Positions 1 through 10,948 of a stretch of 64,000 nt of DNA are shown here, piece by piece (positions within the stretch are counted from its first letter, which is position 1; the number at the start of each line of letters is the position of its first letter). The notes under the pieces were generated by a model. That model saw only the letters and a program-made list of their open reading frames with translations, had not been told where the DNA came from and did no database searches. Both the position numbers and the translations under genes were made by a program. Source of the DNA: Calycina herbarum (Eukaryota > Ascomycota > Leotiomycetes > Helotiales > Pezizellaceae). The stretch is from contig LLEY01000006.1 in the NCBI GenBank assembly GCA_001414485.1, positions 372,001 through 436,000 on the forward strand. The letters are read 5' to 3'.

Positions 1-1997
1 TCAATAGGGGAGTTGCTTTCAGAACTAGTATGCCCTACGATATCTTCTGGTGGGCTATGTGATGACTTGCGGACCTTGTTATCGCTCTCCGTGACGTCCA
101 CATCATGACTTGATTCTTCACTTTCTGAAGAACTCTCGTCTTCTTCTATCGAAGGCGATCTTTTAGCAGAAGATTGAGCATACCAATGGGCCACAGGGTA
201 TGATGCTAAAACATTTTCTTCCTCCTCGTACTCCTCTTCAGGTCGCCCTTCAATTCCGCCATCTTGTTCTTCTGATTCGCCCGCTTGGTAGATATCAGTC
301 TTGATATTATCTTTCTCTGGTCCTTCAAGGTCGGAGATGGCGTCTACTGCGTTGAGACCGGACATGCCATTATCCATCCCTTCACTTTCGACAATCCCCA
401 ATGATTGTCTACCGATCAAGATTGGTTGCTGTTCATGGTGAGTAGAAGGAAAGACTTGTGACTTGGGTTTCTTTTTCTTGGGTCTTCTTTTCCGATATTG
501 GAATTCCTCGAGGTTTTGGGATGAGGCTGCAACTTCAGTGACAAAGCTGTTTCCTTCATCTATCATGGGTTGGGTTACTTTTCGCATTGTGACAGAAGGA
601 GGTAATGGAGGTAGAACTTCAGTCATGAAGCTGTGTCTCGCGTGAGGGGTGTTTCGCGTAGCACGAGGCCTTGAAGCAGTGGGCATTGTCGACAACGGAA
701 GCGTATAGCGACCAGTCGATTGCAAGTCTTCGGGGTAGGCGATGGAACCAGGTGTTTTGTATTGTTGAAAAAAGGCAACAGAATCGTTAGGCGATTCTTC
801 TCGTTTCAGGGGAGATTCTTGATATTGATGAAAGGTACCATGACTCTCACTTTCATTATATCGAGAATTCGAACGAGTTTGATTTCGGGCAGGGGGTTCT
901 GAGGGCATGTCCTGATCTTGCGTGATCATGCTAGAGTATAATGGTTGAAAATCCGGAGTCCAGCCAGGCAGGGTTAAAGGTTGTTTGTTGATTAAAAAAT
1001 TGCCAGATAATGGGGTTACAGCAAGAGATGTATCAATGCCTTCCCGATTACTCGATTGTGGTGTCTTTCTCGGAATGCTTTGGAAGCCAGAAAGAGGATT
1101 TGGACTTGAGAGGTGCCGGGTGCTATCCCAATTTCCAAGGTGTGAGTGAATAGGCACGGGTGCTCGTTGAATCCTCTGTCCAATATGTTCAGGATTTGGA
1201 GTTGGTGTAGCCATGGATGGACCCTCCCATCGAGCACGTTTGGAAGGATATGACCCCTTCAGCCATATCCCGTCACCACCAATACTCCTCTTTCCACGTC
1301 GCATCCCAGTGTGTTCACCGTCGTCCACATCCGGGGAGGCATCGTTGATGCTGGGTTGCGCTCTTTGCTTCGATCCTATTCTCTGAGTTTGCGTCTGTCG
1401 CAACATCATGCTATCACCCCGTTCAGTATGCCATGATGTGGAGTTCAGACTGCCCTCTACGGATGCTGGTACTATCGTGGACCTAATTTGTTCGGTTCGG
1501 AAACTTGAATAGTGTGTCGCATCCGGTCCTCCTGTCCCATCTCTCTCGCTCGTCCCATTCTCCTCAACCTCCGTGTTTTCGACTGTATCCATGCAAGGTG
1601 TATGGTGATGAACAGCCCTAGGCGCAAGCCTTTCTCGTCTATTTACTTGTTTCCGCCACGGATTTGTCCAATTGTCGAGGGGGTGCTTCAGCGTGGTAGA
1701 CTGCAAAGCGGGCATGATTCCACAGGTATATCGAATTGCGTGCTCTTCGTAGCGCTTTCGTTTCACTCGTATTTCTTCGCTGGTGTGTTCGCTATCGCTG
1801 CCTTCGCATATAAGGTCTTCGGGGAGGTAGGCTGTGGAGGAGTAATAGGGATCTTTGAAATAGGGAGCATCTTGGAGAGCCCTTCGTGTGTGGGGGTCCA
1901 TGTTCATAAATTTGCCATGAGAATGACCGAACACTCCTTCCGGTAGGGAGTAGGCTATGGGTAGGGTGGTGGTGGTGGTGGGGTTTAGAGTGCACAT
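1..1997 (-). CDS. Large disordered nuclear-type protein, unrecognised (partial, runs off left edge)
   Basis: From the ATG at 1997 the minus strand stays open, with no stop and no need for an intron, for 665 codons to the first base of the window, so the gene continues beyond it. The protein starts MCTLNPTTTTTLPIAY. It is rich in Ser, Pro, Glu and Asp, with basic clusters that look like nuclear localisation signals (SKRARW near residue 260 and RKRRPKKKKPK near residue 490), followed by a strongly acidic stretch (EEEYEEEEN) near the visible end. I see no enzyme motif, signal peptide or membrane segment. A nuclear, perhaps chromatin-associated, role is inference from composition only. The next gene is divergent, leaving a 995-bp shared upstream region. 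Confidence is high that it is coding, low for any function. Confidence 0.8.
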   Translation of the reverse strand, partial: MCTLNPTTTTTLPIAYSLPEGVFGHSHGKFMNMDPHTRRALQDAPYFKDPYYSSTAYLPEDLICEGSDSEHTSEEIRVKRKRYEEHAIRYTCGIMPALQSTTLKHPLDNWTNPWRKQVNRRERLAPRAVHHHTPCMDTVENTEVEENGTSERDGTGGPDATHYSSFRTEQIRSTIVPASVEGSLNSTSWHTERGDSMMLRQTQTQRIGSKQRAQPSINDASPDVDDGEHTGMRRGKRSIGGDGIWLKGSYPSKRARWEGPSMATPTPNPEHIGQRIQRAPVPIHSHLGNWDSTRHLSSPNPLSGFQSIPRKTPQSSNREGIDTSLAVTPLSGNFLINKQPLTLPGWTPDFQPLYSSMITQDQDMPSEPPARNQTRSNSRYNESESHGTFHQYQESPLKREESPNDSVAFFQQYKTPGSIAYPEDLQSTGRYTLPLSTMPTASRPRATRNTPHARHSFMTEVLPPLPPSVTMRKVTQPMIDEGNSFVTEVAASSQNLEEFQYRKRRPKKKKPKSQVFPSTHHEQQPILIGRQSLGIVESEGMDNGMSGLNAVDAISDLEGPEKDNIKTDIYQAGESEEQDGGIEGRPEEEYEEEENVLASYPVAHWYAQSSAKRSPSIEEDESSSESEESSHDVDVTESDNKVRKSSHSPPEDIVGHTSSESNSPI

Positions 1998-2992
1998 GGA
2001 TGTTTGTGAACTAAAAAAGTGAAGACCGCGGAGTGCGGCGCGTGAGCCCGTGACTTCGCGTAAAGGGCTTTTGTCCTACTAAGTGATGAACTTCATCTTT
2101 GAACATCCAGAGTTGAAATCGGATAATGTAAGGTTGAAATAACATGGAATTATTTGGTTAGATTGAGCTGCATATACAGTAACATAATAAATTGGCAAGG
2201 AAGCTTCAATTTTGCACTCTGCACCAGTCTATAGCACGCTACAGGGCACTTGCCCACCTGCAACAGACATTAAAAGTGTCAGTTCAAAAGTAGCTATGGA
2301 GAACAATAACGAATATTAACCTAGAATCTCTAAAACAACCAAGCGAGATGGTCCTGAAAGGTCCTGAAAGGTTAGAACAACGAGAGCTATGTACTGCCAC
2401 TCTTAATATCCTTTAAGAGGTGTTAAATAAGTCAAGACTGTCATCTTGAAACATAAAAGAAGCTCATTTTTTATATTCAGAGTTGGCTACACCCGCTATC
2501 CTGCAGCAAGTAGGAAGATTAATTATTATGGAAAGATTGACTCGATCTTTCCTCTTGTTTCAGGAAGGTAACCTTGAAGGAAAGGTGAAGGAAAGAAGGA
2601 AAGAGCGAGAGAAAAGTGGGCTGACCAAGTAAACGTTGCTGTAGCGATAACACTTGGACCACACTCTAAAATGTGGATCCAGATTGGGACGCGATTTCCT
2701 CAGGCCCACCAGGCCCATGGATGTCCCTCTTCGCGTCCAAAACCACAAAATACTTGTAATCCTTCGATCATATTAACTAACGACAGGTATTGTACTGTAT
2801 TCCTTACTGGAACTTTCAGGAGCATCATTTTCCATTCCAACACAACTCCAATCCACCCAATAATATCGCCTTGTCCCCAAACCATCTGCGCACATTCGAC
2901 TCGAAAAACGCGCCCGCAGGCCAGAGCACAACAAATCAATACAGCATTCATGACGACCGGTGCATAAGCCTCAACACGAAACTTCCTTCACA
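1998..2992. promoter_or_regulatory. Shared upstream region of two divergent genes
   Basis: This 995-bp spacer lies between two divergent start codons and must hold both promoters and 5' UTRs. A perfect tandem doublet of GGTCCTGAAA sits near 2351-2372. The stretch around 2480-2660 is purine-rich on the plus strand. I see no convincing TATA box, and the short open frames here have no coding character. Confidence 0.45.
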
Positions 2993-5900
2993 ATGGATCA
3001 AGCTTGGTTGGAAGACCTCTCGGAGGATTGGCCTTCGGAACCAAAATCATCTGGATCACCGGCACCTTCTCTGCCATCCTTCAGTTCAGCTACTTCAAGT
3101 ACAGCCCCTCGCCCTCAGTCTCGACAGGTCACCTCGAGTCGCATACCGAAATTCAACCCGCAAAAAAAGACATGGACGGCAGAATCAGCGCATCATAGTA
3201 GTCCATTGAGTGAACGAAGCTTGAACGAAGCCAATGTCCCATTATCACAACGAGCATCCAAAGCGCCCTCCAAGTTACGGGACGATATATCGCATAGCAT
3301 TCGAGCAAAGGGCAATTCACACCAGAGGTCGCTTTCAGACTCGACCAATGGATCAGCGCAGTACAACACAGTCGAACTCGGATCGGTCAATATCTCTCCA
3401 AATAAAGCGACGCATGAGACACCCGAATGGAAAAGACGGTTATTACATGGGGATGTTGCGTATGGAGAAAAATGTGATCTGTTCAGCTCAGCAGGTCTTG
3501 AGAATATTTTCAAACCCCCGCCTGCAACGAAGAATCAATCCAAGAATTTCGAAGAGTCCAGCGTCATGCCGTCCAGTCCCCCACCATACAATGTACGTCG
3601 AAAATCAGGGTCGGAAGCGGGATCATTTAGTGAAGGAGAAACCAATACAAAGGAGAATAACGGCAGACAGCCTCGGCAGGTTCAATATAGGTTAGCAAGT
3701 GATGGTGTCAGCGAATTTTCTTCCAAAGACTTGAGTAGGAGCAGCAGTTTTCAACCCAGAATATCCGCGGACCACTACCCACAGGAGAATGGAAGCGACG
3801 ATCTCTCCATGGGCCCCGAGTCTTCTGTGATACACCAGCCAGGTCTACCTGGCCGTGTTATAAGCGGCCAGAGTGATTTTCGGAACGAGGAATTCAGTCC
3901 GGTATATATTTCGAAACATCCCACTGCCACTGGCAAAATCGACTTTGTCGCGGGCGTTCCCCCTGCCGAGTTGAACAAGCGATTAGAGGAATTTCGAGAA
4001 GAATCATTGGACATAACGATCGACGATTTCAACGATTCCAATGCGAGTGAGAAACTCGAATTGACGGCGGATACGGACGACTTTGCTCATAACGGGAGAT
4101 TTGTCAATCTGCGGAGGGGTGGGAGGTCGCAAGAAGGCTCTTTTCAAAAGCGCATGTTAAGTCCTTCCTCGCTTCCGGCCATTGATGAATCGGCAATGTT
4201 ACCAGAAGAATCGATGCAAGCAAGCACACCCAAGAATCTGCCCATAATTAGAAAGACAAGGGGATCAGATCCACCAGAAAAACAACTGTCCAGCAAAACT
4301 TTATCTCCTATCCCTCAAACGCCACACACGAGTCCTAGCAAGTCGAAAGATAAGCAGAATGGCAATAATTCAGGCAGCCCATTGAAACTCTTCGACACGT
4401 ACGATACTTTCACCAATCAAAAGCTTCTGCGTCGGTTGAGCCAATTCGAAGAAGTCAGTAGCAATGACAACACTCTTCCAAGCCATGAACCGACACGTAC
4501 AGAATTAAATGAAGCTTTTGTGGAGAGTCCTGTTAAGGGAGGGGAAAGTATACCTACTCGGCAGAAATCTTCGGGCAAGTTAAACAGCTTTGGAAAGGGG
4601 GACTTGGATGATTACCAATTCAGTGAGGATGTCTCATATGATTCTCAAAAGGCAGACGACCACGACGATGACCACGATACAAAGCCTCATCCGGTTCTCG
4701 ATCGAGAATCTCAAACAAAATTCAAATTTCAGTTGGAGCCTTCACCATCGCTTGAAAATAGCAATGTAGCATCACAGAAGACGAAATACACAACAAATAC
4801 AACGAGTACAACTAGCACTGTAAAACAGACGACTAGCATACGAAACACTCGACCAGGGACTGCGAATTCGGACTCATCTGCGGAAGTGCCCCATCATAAG
4901 ATACTCGAGGACCTACAAACTCCCAGGAAGCGTAATGGAGACACAGAAGGCAAACGTTTGCGCATATCACCCCTCAAAGACCCCACGCCGAAACGACGAA
5001 GAACACTACAAGGAAATGAAGTAAACAATGCTACCTCGGATAGCGAACAGGAGTTGGACTCATTTGGAGACTCTCATCATCAGATGCAGTCGGTTATCGG
5101 GAAGAAAAGAAAAGATGCCAGGCATCACGATGACCTGCAAGCCGCCAATCCAAAAGTGCTTGCCATGCGCGAGATATTACGGCCACGATCGCCAACCCCA
5201 AGTCAGAAATTTCACCACAAAGTGGGGAGCAAGTCGCTTCCCGAATCAGGACGGGATTTCTTAGAAAAAGCTAGGCTATTGCAAGATCAAAAGATTGCGC
5301 AAATTCAAGCTGAACTTGACGCGAGCGACAACTCCCCCAAAGCACTCGGCGCAAATCACCACTTGAACCGCGTTGGGTCTCTCAATACGCAAGATTTCTT
5401 AGACGAAGCCAAAGCAATCATGGCAGGCATTCGGGGCAAGGCTCGCCCCCGTAGTGGTCTAACAAGCTTAGAAGAGAGTGAATCGGAGAATGATCGACAA
5501 CGGTCCATGGATGAAGATGGCGAGGGAGAAGAGCTGGAGGATTCCTACCAAGAGTCAACCGTAGAACCATTTTCTCGTCCGCCGAGCCGTGAGGGTGCGC
5601 CAGTACAAAGATTACCACAGAAACAGGTCGATCCAGAACTTCTTGATCATCTCCGAAAATACCAGGAGACAAGTGACTTCGAGGGTGTTATTGCTTCTTC
5701 GTTGAGGTCAATTTCCATGGCCAAGGAAGCCACTGATGCTGTGAGGGAAGCGAGGGAAGTTGTCGAGGGAAAACATAAGGGTTCAAGTCGACAGCCAAGC
5801 CTGGGAGAATTTATTGAGAGTGACCCGCCTAACATTCATCTCTCTGTAAATCCGGACGTTCTGCGGAAGAGAAAGCATTCAGGCTCTTCATCGAATCCAA

Positions 5901-8716
5901 GTGGGGCTACTGGTGACGGACAGGAAGCCGAGTTTCTCTCTCAGGGGTCAACCTCTTCGGGCAGCCAGTCAACATCTCGATCAATACCAACAGGTTCTTC
6001 GAGGGGTTCTGATTCAAGGCGTGTTATCGCTCCGGAAACGGTATCACATCTTATACCCGAGCAGGTTGCGGGGATGGTTCTCGATCGCCAACGAAATATT
6101 TGGATCAAAAGAAAGGGTAGTGGCGAAAATGGGAACCAAAATTTCTTACCCTCTGATGAATCGGAAGAAGACCCATTTGGAGGCATCCCAGATCTCTCCG
6201 TGGATGAAACCCAGGAGTTGCAAAGAATCAAAATTGTTGCTGCCCAGCTTAAGCACACAACTGAGCTTCTAGAGGAACACCACAACCAGCATAAGAAGAA
6301 GTTGGTGACAGCATATTCACCTCCTAAAAACCCCATAGGAGAGCCAGCTGCGAAGCCCAAATCGACGAAGGGCGATTTAGAAGGTGACTCAGAAGACGAT
6401 GATAACCACTTGCCAACACTTCCACGAGAACCAAACTCAACACCGCATCACCAGAAGCAACCGGAATCTAAACAGCAATCGAACACGGAAGAAGAAATTG
6501 AGAGAGAGATATCCATACATGAGGATCGTGTCCAATCCAGAACCACACCATCTCGACGCAACGTCACGATAACATTTTCGTCTCCGCTCACTGAACTCAT
6601 TCCACCAACTCCGAGTCGAGATGTATATTCATCCTCCTATCAGCATGATAGCGAAGGGAGTCAAGATGAGGGTAATAGCAGTGTGATCATCACAAAAAGT
6701 GCAATCAAGCAGAGGTCGGGGTCTTTGAGTGTGCGCTCCTCTATGAGAAAACCGTCAGGACGACGTTCTCTTCGCGGTCAAAGTTTTTCGGGGCGCCCAG
6801 TATCTCGCATTGATGAGCGGGATGAAGATGGTTATAGTGCGGAGTCTCAGCAGAGGACTGTCAGCCTTGTTGTGGGGACACCTGCAATTTCACGTCGAAC
6901 AACAAGTATCGCAACAAGTATCGTCTCCTTTACCCCACGACCAACCCGCGAGATTGGACGCTTGAGTCTTAGTCCATTATCTGATTTCACTATGCACCAA
7001 GAAGATGAGTCATTTGGTCTCAATGTCAGTTATGTCGAAGGTGGACAGCCATTTCAGCACGGAACAAACACACAAAGGACATTATCTCTCGCAATAAAAC
7101 ACCTCGTCGAGAAAATCACTGAGGTTGAGCCGTACGAACCTTTCTGGGAGCACATCAAGGAAATGGATTTGAGTAACAAGAACCTCTCAAATCTACATAA
7201 ACTTGACGAGTTCTGTGGGCAGGTGGTGGAGTTGAATGCATCCAACAATCAAATCAACCAACTAGACGGGATTTCGAGTTCTGTGAGAAACCTTCACATC
7301 TCACACAACTGTCTCACCGATCTTACTGCCTGGGGCCATCTCCGCAACCTGCAATATATCGATGTCTCGAATAATGAGATTGAGTCGCTGTCAGCTTTCA
7401 AGCACCTGGTTCATTTGAGAGGACTTCGCGCAGACAACAATATGATCAAGTCGGTCGATGGTATAAGCCAACTCGATGGCCTAATAAGCTTGCGTCTTCG
7501 TGGCAATCTTGTTGAAAGAGTGGATTTCAGGGGCACGGAGCTTCTGAGGTTAACACACCTTGATCTGAGAAACAACCAAATTTCGAATGTCCAGAACTTG
7601 CATGAGCTACGTTCTCTTTCGGACCTTGATCTGGAGGATAATAAGCTATGCGATTTCTACGTTGAAGCTCCCGAGGGCCTCGAGACCTTGAGAAGCCTCC
7701 GTCTGGGTGGAAATGATTTAGAGAGTATCGACATTGGTCCATATCCAAATCTCCGCACCCTCTATCTCGATAGAAACCGCCTCGGTCACCTTACTGGATT
7801 TCTCAAAGCGAAGCATCTGGATAGCTTGTCACTCCGGGAGCAGAAGGAAGGCACTGTCATCGACCTATCATTCCTTTCCGAGGCCTTTGAAATTCGCAAG
7901 CTCTTCATGTCGGGAAATTTGATTAACTCTTTCGAACCTCAAGTCGATTTCCTCAATCTACAATACCTCGAACTTGCGAATTGCGGGTTAGAAACATTGG
8001 CCCCTAACCTGGGGCAAATGATTTGCAATACGAGGGTTTTGAATTTGAATTACAACGCTTTGAAAGATATCTCACCTCTCATCGGAATCGTGCGTCTGAA
8101 AAAGCTTCATTTGGCTGGGAATCGACTAGGCAGTTTGAGGAGGATAACAGCTACTCTTTCGGAATTTCCAGGCGCCAGTTTGATCGATCTCAGAGCCAAT
8201 CCTTTGACACAGGGATATTATCCTCCTGTCTTGGACAGTTCCGTGGTGCTGAGACAAGGCAATGAAGAGACGATATTACCGGAGCCGTACACGATGGGCA
8301 AAGCTGATAGCTTGAGGGACGCGAAGTATGCTAGGTGTCTCGATATGTCAACCAAGATGCTCAGGAGACTATTTGAGATCATGATGTTGAGAGGGTGTCC
8401 GAGATTGAAGACTTTGGATGGGTTGAATGTTAACCGAGCACTTCTTGATTCGAGGGATAATACTTGGGATGCGCTTGTGGCGAGGGGATTGGTTGTTGAT
8501 TTTGAGCGTGCTGCTCTCAAGAGCGGTCAAAATCAAACCCAGCAATTGGAGACTCGAGGGAATGGTGTCACGAAATCCCACGAAGGGGGTGGTATTCAAC
8601 AGAAGAGTTCGCAGCATAGGAACGAGGAGGTGCAAGAGCTTGTGCAAGTGGAAGCTCCAACGCCGGCACGATCAGTTTTCGAAGAGAGATGGGGAGCGGA
8701 GGACAGTTTTGCCTGA
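2993..8716 (+). CDS. cdc11: Cdc11/Nud1-type SIN/MEN scaffold with C-terminal leucine-rich repeats
   Basis: Single-exon gene of 1907 aa. The ATG at 2993 (ACAATGG context, protein MDQAWLEDLSEDWPSE) is chosen over the open frame that extends 11 codons upstream without an ATG. Residues 1 to about 1360 are low-complexity, Ser/Pro/Glu/Lys-rich and look disordered, with a basic cluster PKRRRTLQG near residue 665. From about residue 1390 to 1735 there is a run of leucine-rich repeats of the SDS22-like type (for example LHISHNCLTDL and LDLRNNQISNVQNL), then a short capping region. This layout matches S. pombe Cdc11 and budding-yeast Nud1, the spindle-pole-body scaffold that recruits septation-initiation/mitotic-exit kinases. 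It is longer than the yeast members, with the extra length in the disordered N-terminus. Orthology rests on the LRR block and overall layout. Confidence 0.88.
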   Translation: MDQAWLEDLSEDWPSEPKSSGSPAPSLPSFSSATSSTAPRPQSRQVTSSRIPKFNPQKKTWTAESAHHSSPLSERSLNEANVPLSQRASKAPSKLRDDISHSIRAKGNSHQRSLSDSTNGSAQYNTVELGSVNISPNKATHETPEWKRRLLHGDVAYGEKCDLFSSAGLENIFKPPPATKNQSKNFEESSVMPSSPPPYNVRRKSGSEAGSFSEGETNTKENNGRQPRQVQYRLASDGVSEFSSKDLSRSSSFQPRISADHYPQENGSDDLSMGPESSVIHQPGLPGRVISGQSDFRNEEFSPVYISKHPTATGKIDFVAGVPPAELNKRLEEFREESLDITIDDFNDSNASEKLELTADTDDFAHNGRFVNLRRGGRSQEGSFQKRMLSPSSLPAIDESAMLPEESMQASTPKNLPIIRKTRGSDPPEKQLSSKTLSPIPQTPHTSPSKSKDKQNGNNSGSPLKLFDTYDTFTNQKLLRRLSQFEEVSSNDNTLPSHEPTRTELNEAFVESPVKGGESIPTRQKSSGKLNSFGKGDLDDYQFSEDVSYDSQKADDHDDDHDTKPHPVLDRESQTKFKFQLEPSPSLENSNVASQKTKYTTNTTSTTSTVKQTTSIRNTRPGTANSDSSAEVPHHKILEDLQTPRKRNGDTEGKRLRISPLKDPTPKRRRTLQGNEVNNATSDSEQELDSFGDSHHQMQSVIGKKRKDARHHDDLQAANPKVLAMREILRPRSPTPSQKFHHKVGSKSLPESGRDFLEKARLLQDQKIAQIQAELDASDNSPKALGANHHLNRVGSLNTQDFLDEAKAIMAGIRGKARPRSGLTSLEESESENDRQRSMDEDGEGEELEDSYQESTVEPFSRPPSREGAPVQRLPQKQVDPELLDHLRKYQETSDFEGVIASSLRSISMAKEATDAVREAREVVEGKHKGSSRQPSLGEFIESDPPNIHLSVNPDVLRKRKHSGSSSNPSGATGDGQEAEFLSQGSTSSGSQSTSRSIPTGSSRGSDSRRVIAPETVSHLIPEQVAGMVLDRQRNIWIKRKGSGENGNQNFLPSDESEEDPFGGIPDLSVDETQELQRIKIVAAQLKHTTELLEEHHNQHKKKLVTAYSPPKNPIGEPAAKPKSTKGDLEGDSEDDDNHLPTLPREPNSTPHHQKQPESKQQSNTEEEIEREISIHEDRVQSRTTPSRRNVTITFSSPLTELIPPTPSRDVYSSSYQHDSEGSQDEGNSSVIITKSAIKQRSGSLSVRSSMRKPSGRRSLRGQSFSGRPVSRIDERDEDGYSAESQQRTVSLVVGTPAISRRTTSIATSIVSFTPRPTREIGRLSLSPLSDFTMHQEDESFGLNVSYVEGGQPFQHGTNTQRTLSLAIKHLVEKITEVEPYEPFWEHIKEMDLSNKNLSNLHKLDEFCGQVVELNASNNQINQLDGISSSVRNLHISHNCLTDLTAWGHLRNLQYIDVSNNEIESLSAFKHLVHLRGLRADNNMIKSVDGISQLDGLISLRLRGNLVERVDFRGTELLRLTHLDLRNNQISNVQNLHELRSLSDLDLEDNKLCDFYVEAPEGLETLRSLRLGGNDLESIDIGPYPNLRTLYLDRNRLGHLTGFLKAKHLDSLSLREQKEGTVIDLSFLSEAFEIRKLFMSGNLINSFEPQVDFLNLQYLELANCGLETLAPNLGQMICNTRVLNLNYNALKDISPLIGIVRLKKLHLAGNRLGSLRRITATLSEFPGASLIDLRANPLTQGYYPPVLDSSVVLRQGNEETILPEPYTMGKADSLRDAKYARCLDMSTKMLRRLFEIMMLRGCPRLKTLDGLNVNRALLDSRDNTWDALVARGLVVDFERAALKSGQNQTQQLETRGNGVTKSHEGGGIQQKSSQHRNEEVQELVQVEAPTPARSVFEERWGAEDSFA

Positions 8717-9220
8717 TGGCGTGGTTCGGTTGAAACATGAAAAGTGAAGAATGAATGATTCCTGTATAGTTTTGTGTGTCTTTTTGGGGTGTTTTGTAAG
8801 ACTACGTGGTGCATCGTTTTGGGGGAGTTTGTTTTTTGGGCATGGCATGGAGATGCAAAGAAAAGGTGTTTTTATTATTTGTATAGATGACTGCGGTATT
8901 AGTAATGATGTGATGAATTGATTATTAGGAGTAGGGAATTGGGATGACCTTGTGGTTGTCAAATGGAAAATCAAAATCTTTGAGGAATTTCTGAGAGTAT
9001 TGTTTTGTGTGACTTGTGACTTGTGATTTGTGACGTGATGGTGGTATTGGTTCGATATAACTTAACACTACACGGTCGCAAAAATATACCAAGACAAGAA
9101 GATGTGGTATATATTAGTGTATTATCTCTGAGCTTCTAGAGTGTTTTTGTATTGTTGGCGTGGGTTTTTACTAGTGGAAAGATGGGCTATCTATGGGAGG
9201 GTTTGGGGATTTCTCGGCTC
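8717..9220. other. 3' flank of the scaffold gene
   Basis: Non-coding sequence after the stop of the LRR scaffold gene, with T-rich and GT-rich stretches (repeated TTGTGACTTGTGA-like runs near 9005-9040) that could belong to a 3' UTR. No gene seen. Confidence 0.4.
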
Positions 9221-9345
9221 CGAGATATTTTGCTTTTCTTAGGGATACTTTCTTCTGCTGGGAAATATTTATTCGGCGATGTTTATTAGGAGATATTTAT
9301 TCGGAAATATCTCTGGAAATATCTTTGGCGATATTCTGCTTAGAG
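9221..9345. repeat. Short degenerate tandem repeat (GATATTTATTC-like)
   Basis: Several imperfect copies of a roughly 14-bp unit resembling GGAGATATTTATTC follow each other here (variants with GGAAATATCT and GGCGATATT). This marks the edge of an AT-rich island. No coding capacity. Confidence 0.5.
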
Positions 9346-9399
9346 GTATTCTATTCTCTAGAGTAAATAATCTACTATTTCTTTAAACTAGACAAAAGA

Positions 9400-9830
9400 A
9401 TATCTCCGAGTATATCTCTGAAAATTCTATAAAAGTAAATCTAAAGCTAGAGAGAGAATAAATCAAGGTTTCTCTTTATTAAGAAATATTTATATTAAAC
9501 TATTTAAAGTTAGTATAGAGTTAAGCTGAATATATATAATTAACTAATTCTATCCTAATATATACTATACTAGCTATAAACAGATTTAATCTCTAAACTT
9601 TATTTAACTAACTTGATTATTCTAATCTTTCTTAAATATATATATTAAGTAAATATTACTTAGATAAGTACTTTATTCTCTCTGCTTTTAAAAATCTTAG
9701 AATCTTATTTAATTAACTTGATTTATTTAATTATTTTAAATAATATAATATAATAGTCTAAATTACTAGAATCACTGCGTAATAAACTAAAATAGTAAGA
9801 AATTAAAGTAGACTAGAACTTGGGTCTGAC
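9400..9830. repeat. AT-rich relic repeat, copy 1
   Basis: Very AT-rich sequence, CpA-poor and TpA-rich, as expected after repeat-induced point mutation. Its right part (about 9650-9770) aligns by eye, in the same orientation, with 16115-16235: both read AGAT-AG-A-CTTATTCT, then CTTTTAAAA, then a TCTTAT-TAA-TAACTT block, then TAGT-TAA-TTACTAGA. It is probably a fragment of an old mobile element, too decayed to classify. No ORF survives. Confidence 0.5.
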
Positions 9831-10053
9831 TACTACTGAGATTCCTTACTCTTGAGTCGAAGTTTAAGTGACCCTGATTTACTGAAGTAATATGTTCTCA
9901 CACTGACCACCTGATACTATCTAAGCCAAGAAAATTTCAATTCTTCTAAAATATTTTGCAATAAAAGTACGTGTCGGATAACAACTGAATCTCTCTTTAC
10001 ATGATATATTTATATTTCAAACATACCTCTAATAATAACCAACAACTCCGACC
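9831..10053. other. 3' flank of the enoyl-CoA hydratase-like gene
   Basis: Ordinary AT-rich intergenic sequence downstream (in minus orientation) of the following gene. Nothing recognisable. Confidence 0.35.
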
Positions 10054-10948
10054 TCACAGCTTCGGCGTAGGCTTCTTCCACTCAGCAACCCTCCTCTTCC
10101 CCTTCTCCTTCCTCGTCGCCTCTTCCTCCCCACCATCCCCGCCTAACTTCTCGTTCTTTTGACTCCCCAAATACCCCAACGTCTCCTTGAACATCTCTTC
10201 CTTCATCGTCCCATAAATGCCCGTTTTCCCCATCAAGGTCAATTTCCTCTCCTTCACAAATATCAACGCCTCTTCCAGCCCTCCTAATCCATCTACAATC
10301 CTGTTTTCTAACGCTTCTTTTCCACCCCAGCGTTTCGCTTCTAGGACTACGACTTTGTAGACTGAGGGATCGAGTTTGTCTCGGAATATGGAGGACATGG
10401 GGGGTAAGAGGGGGACACCGAATTCGAGCTCGTTGATGCAGAGGAAGCCTTTGGAGGGGTTGAAGATGCGGTAGTCGTGGTACATAGCTAGCATAAAGCC
10501 GCCGGCGAAGGCGTGGCCGTTCAGGAGGGCTATGGTTGGCATTGGGTAGCTTTTGCCAGACCCATTAGCTATTGTTCTCTCACTTCTTCTATTTCCACTT
10601 CGAAATATGCCGGGTCACAACTCACGTCAACAACCGCCTAAACACAGCCCAAAGACTATTTGGGAAGAAGCCATCGGTACTCGATGCATGGTCGAGATCT
10701 AACCCGTTACTGTAGAATTTTGGGATCCCCGAGGTGGTGATTACTACTCCAGATGGGTACTCGAATTCTAGGATATCGAGGGCTAGGAGAAAGGTTTGGC
10801 AGAAGGCGGTTGTGAGACGGTTGTCTGGAGGGGAAGTGAAGGTTAGGATGTAGATTCCTTTCGAAGGCCTTTGGCAGGTTATTTGGCCCGTGGGAGGGCT
10901 GGCAGGAGATGGTTGGATTGGGAGGGTGAAGAGGGTTTCGGGGGTCAT
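10054..10948 (-). CDS. Enoyl-CoA hydratase/isomerase family protein, probably peroxisomal
   Basis: Two exons: 10948-10626 and 10549-10054. The 76-nt intron has donor GTGAGT and an acceptor after GCAAAAG. The spliced product is 272 aa. The junction reads LLTYPMPTIALLNGHAFAGG, a typical crotonase-fold oxyanion-hole segment; the upstream counterpart is GIPKFYSNGLDLDHA. Length fits small fungal enoyl-CoA hydratases/delta(3),delta(2)-enoyl-CoA isomerases (ECI1/ECI2-like) of fatty-acid beta-oxidation. The C-terminus is PTPKL, a non-canonical but plausible peroxisomal PTS1-like tripeptide. Hydratase versus isomerase activity cannot be decided by eye. Divergent from ALG2 with a 323-bp gap. Confidence 0.82.

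Noticed and set aside
1792..1995. His-rich ORF starting MHSKPHHHHHPTH on the minus strand
   Set aside because: It starts with GTG and overlaps the 665-codon frame, which starts at a true ATG (1997) and has much better coding character.
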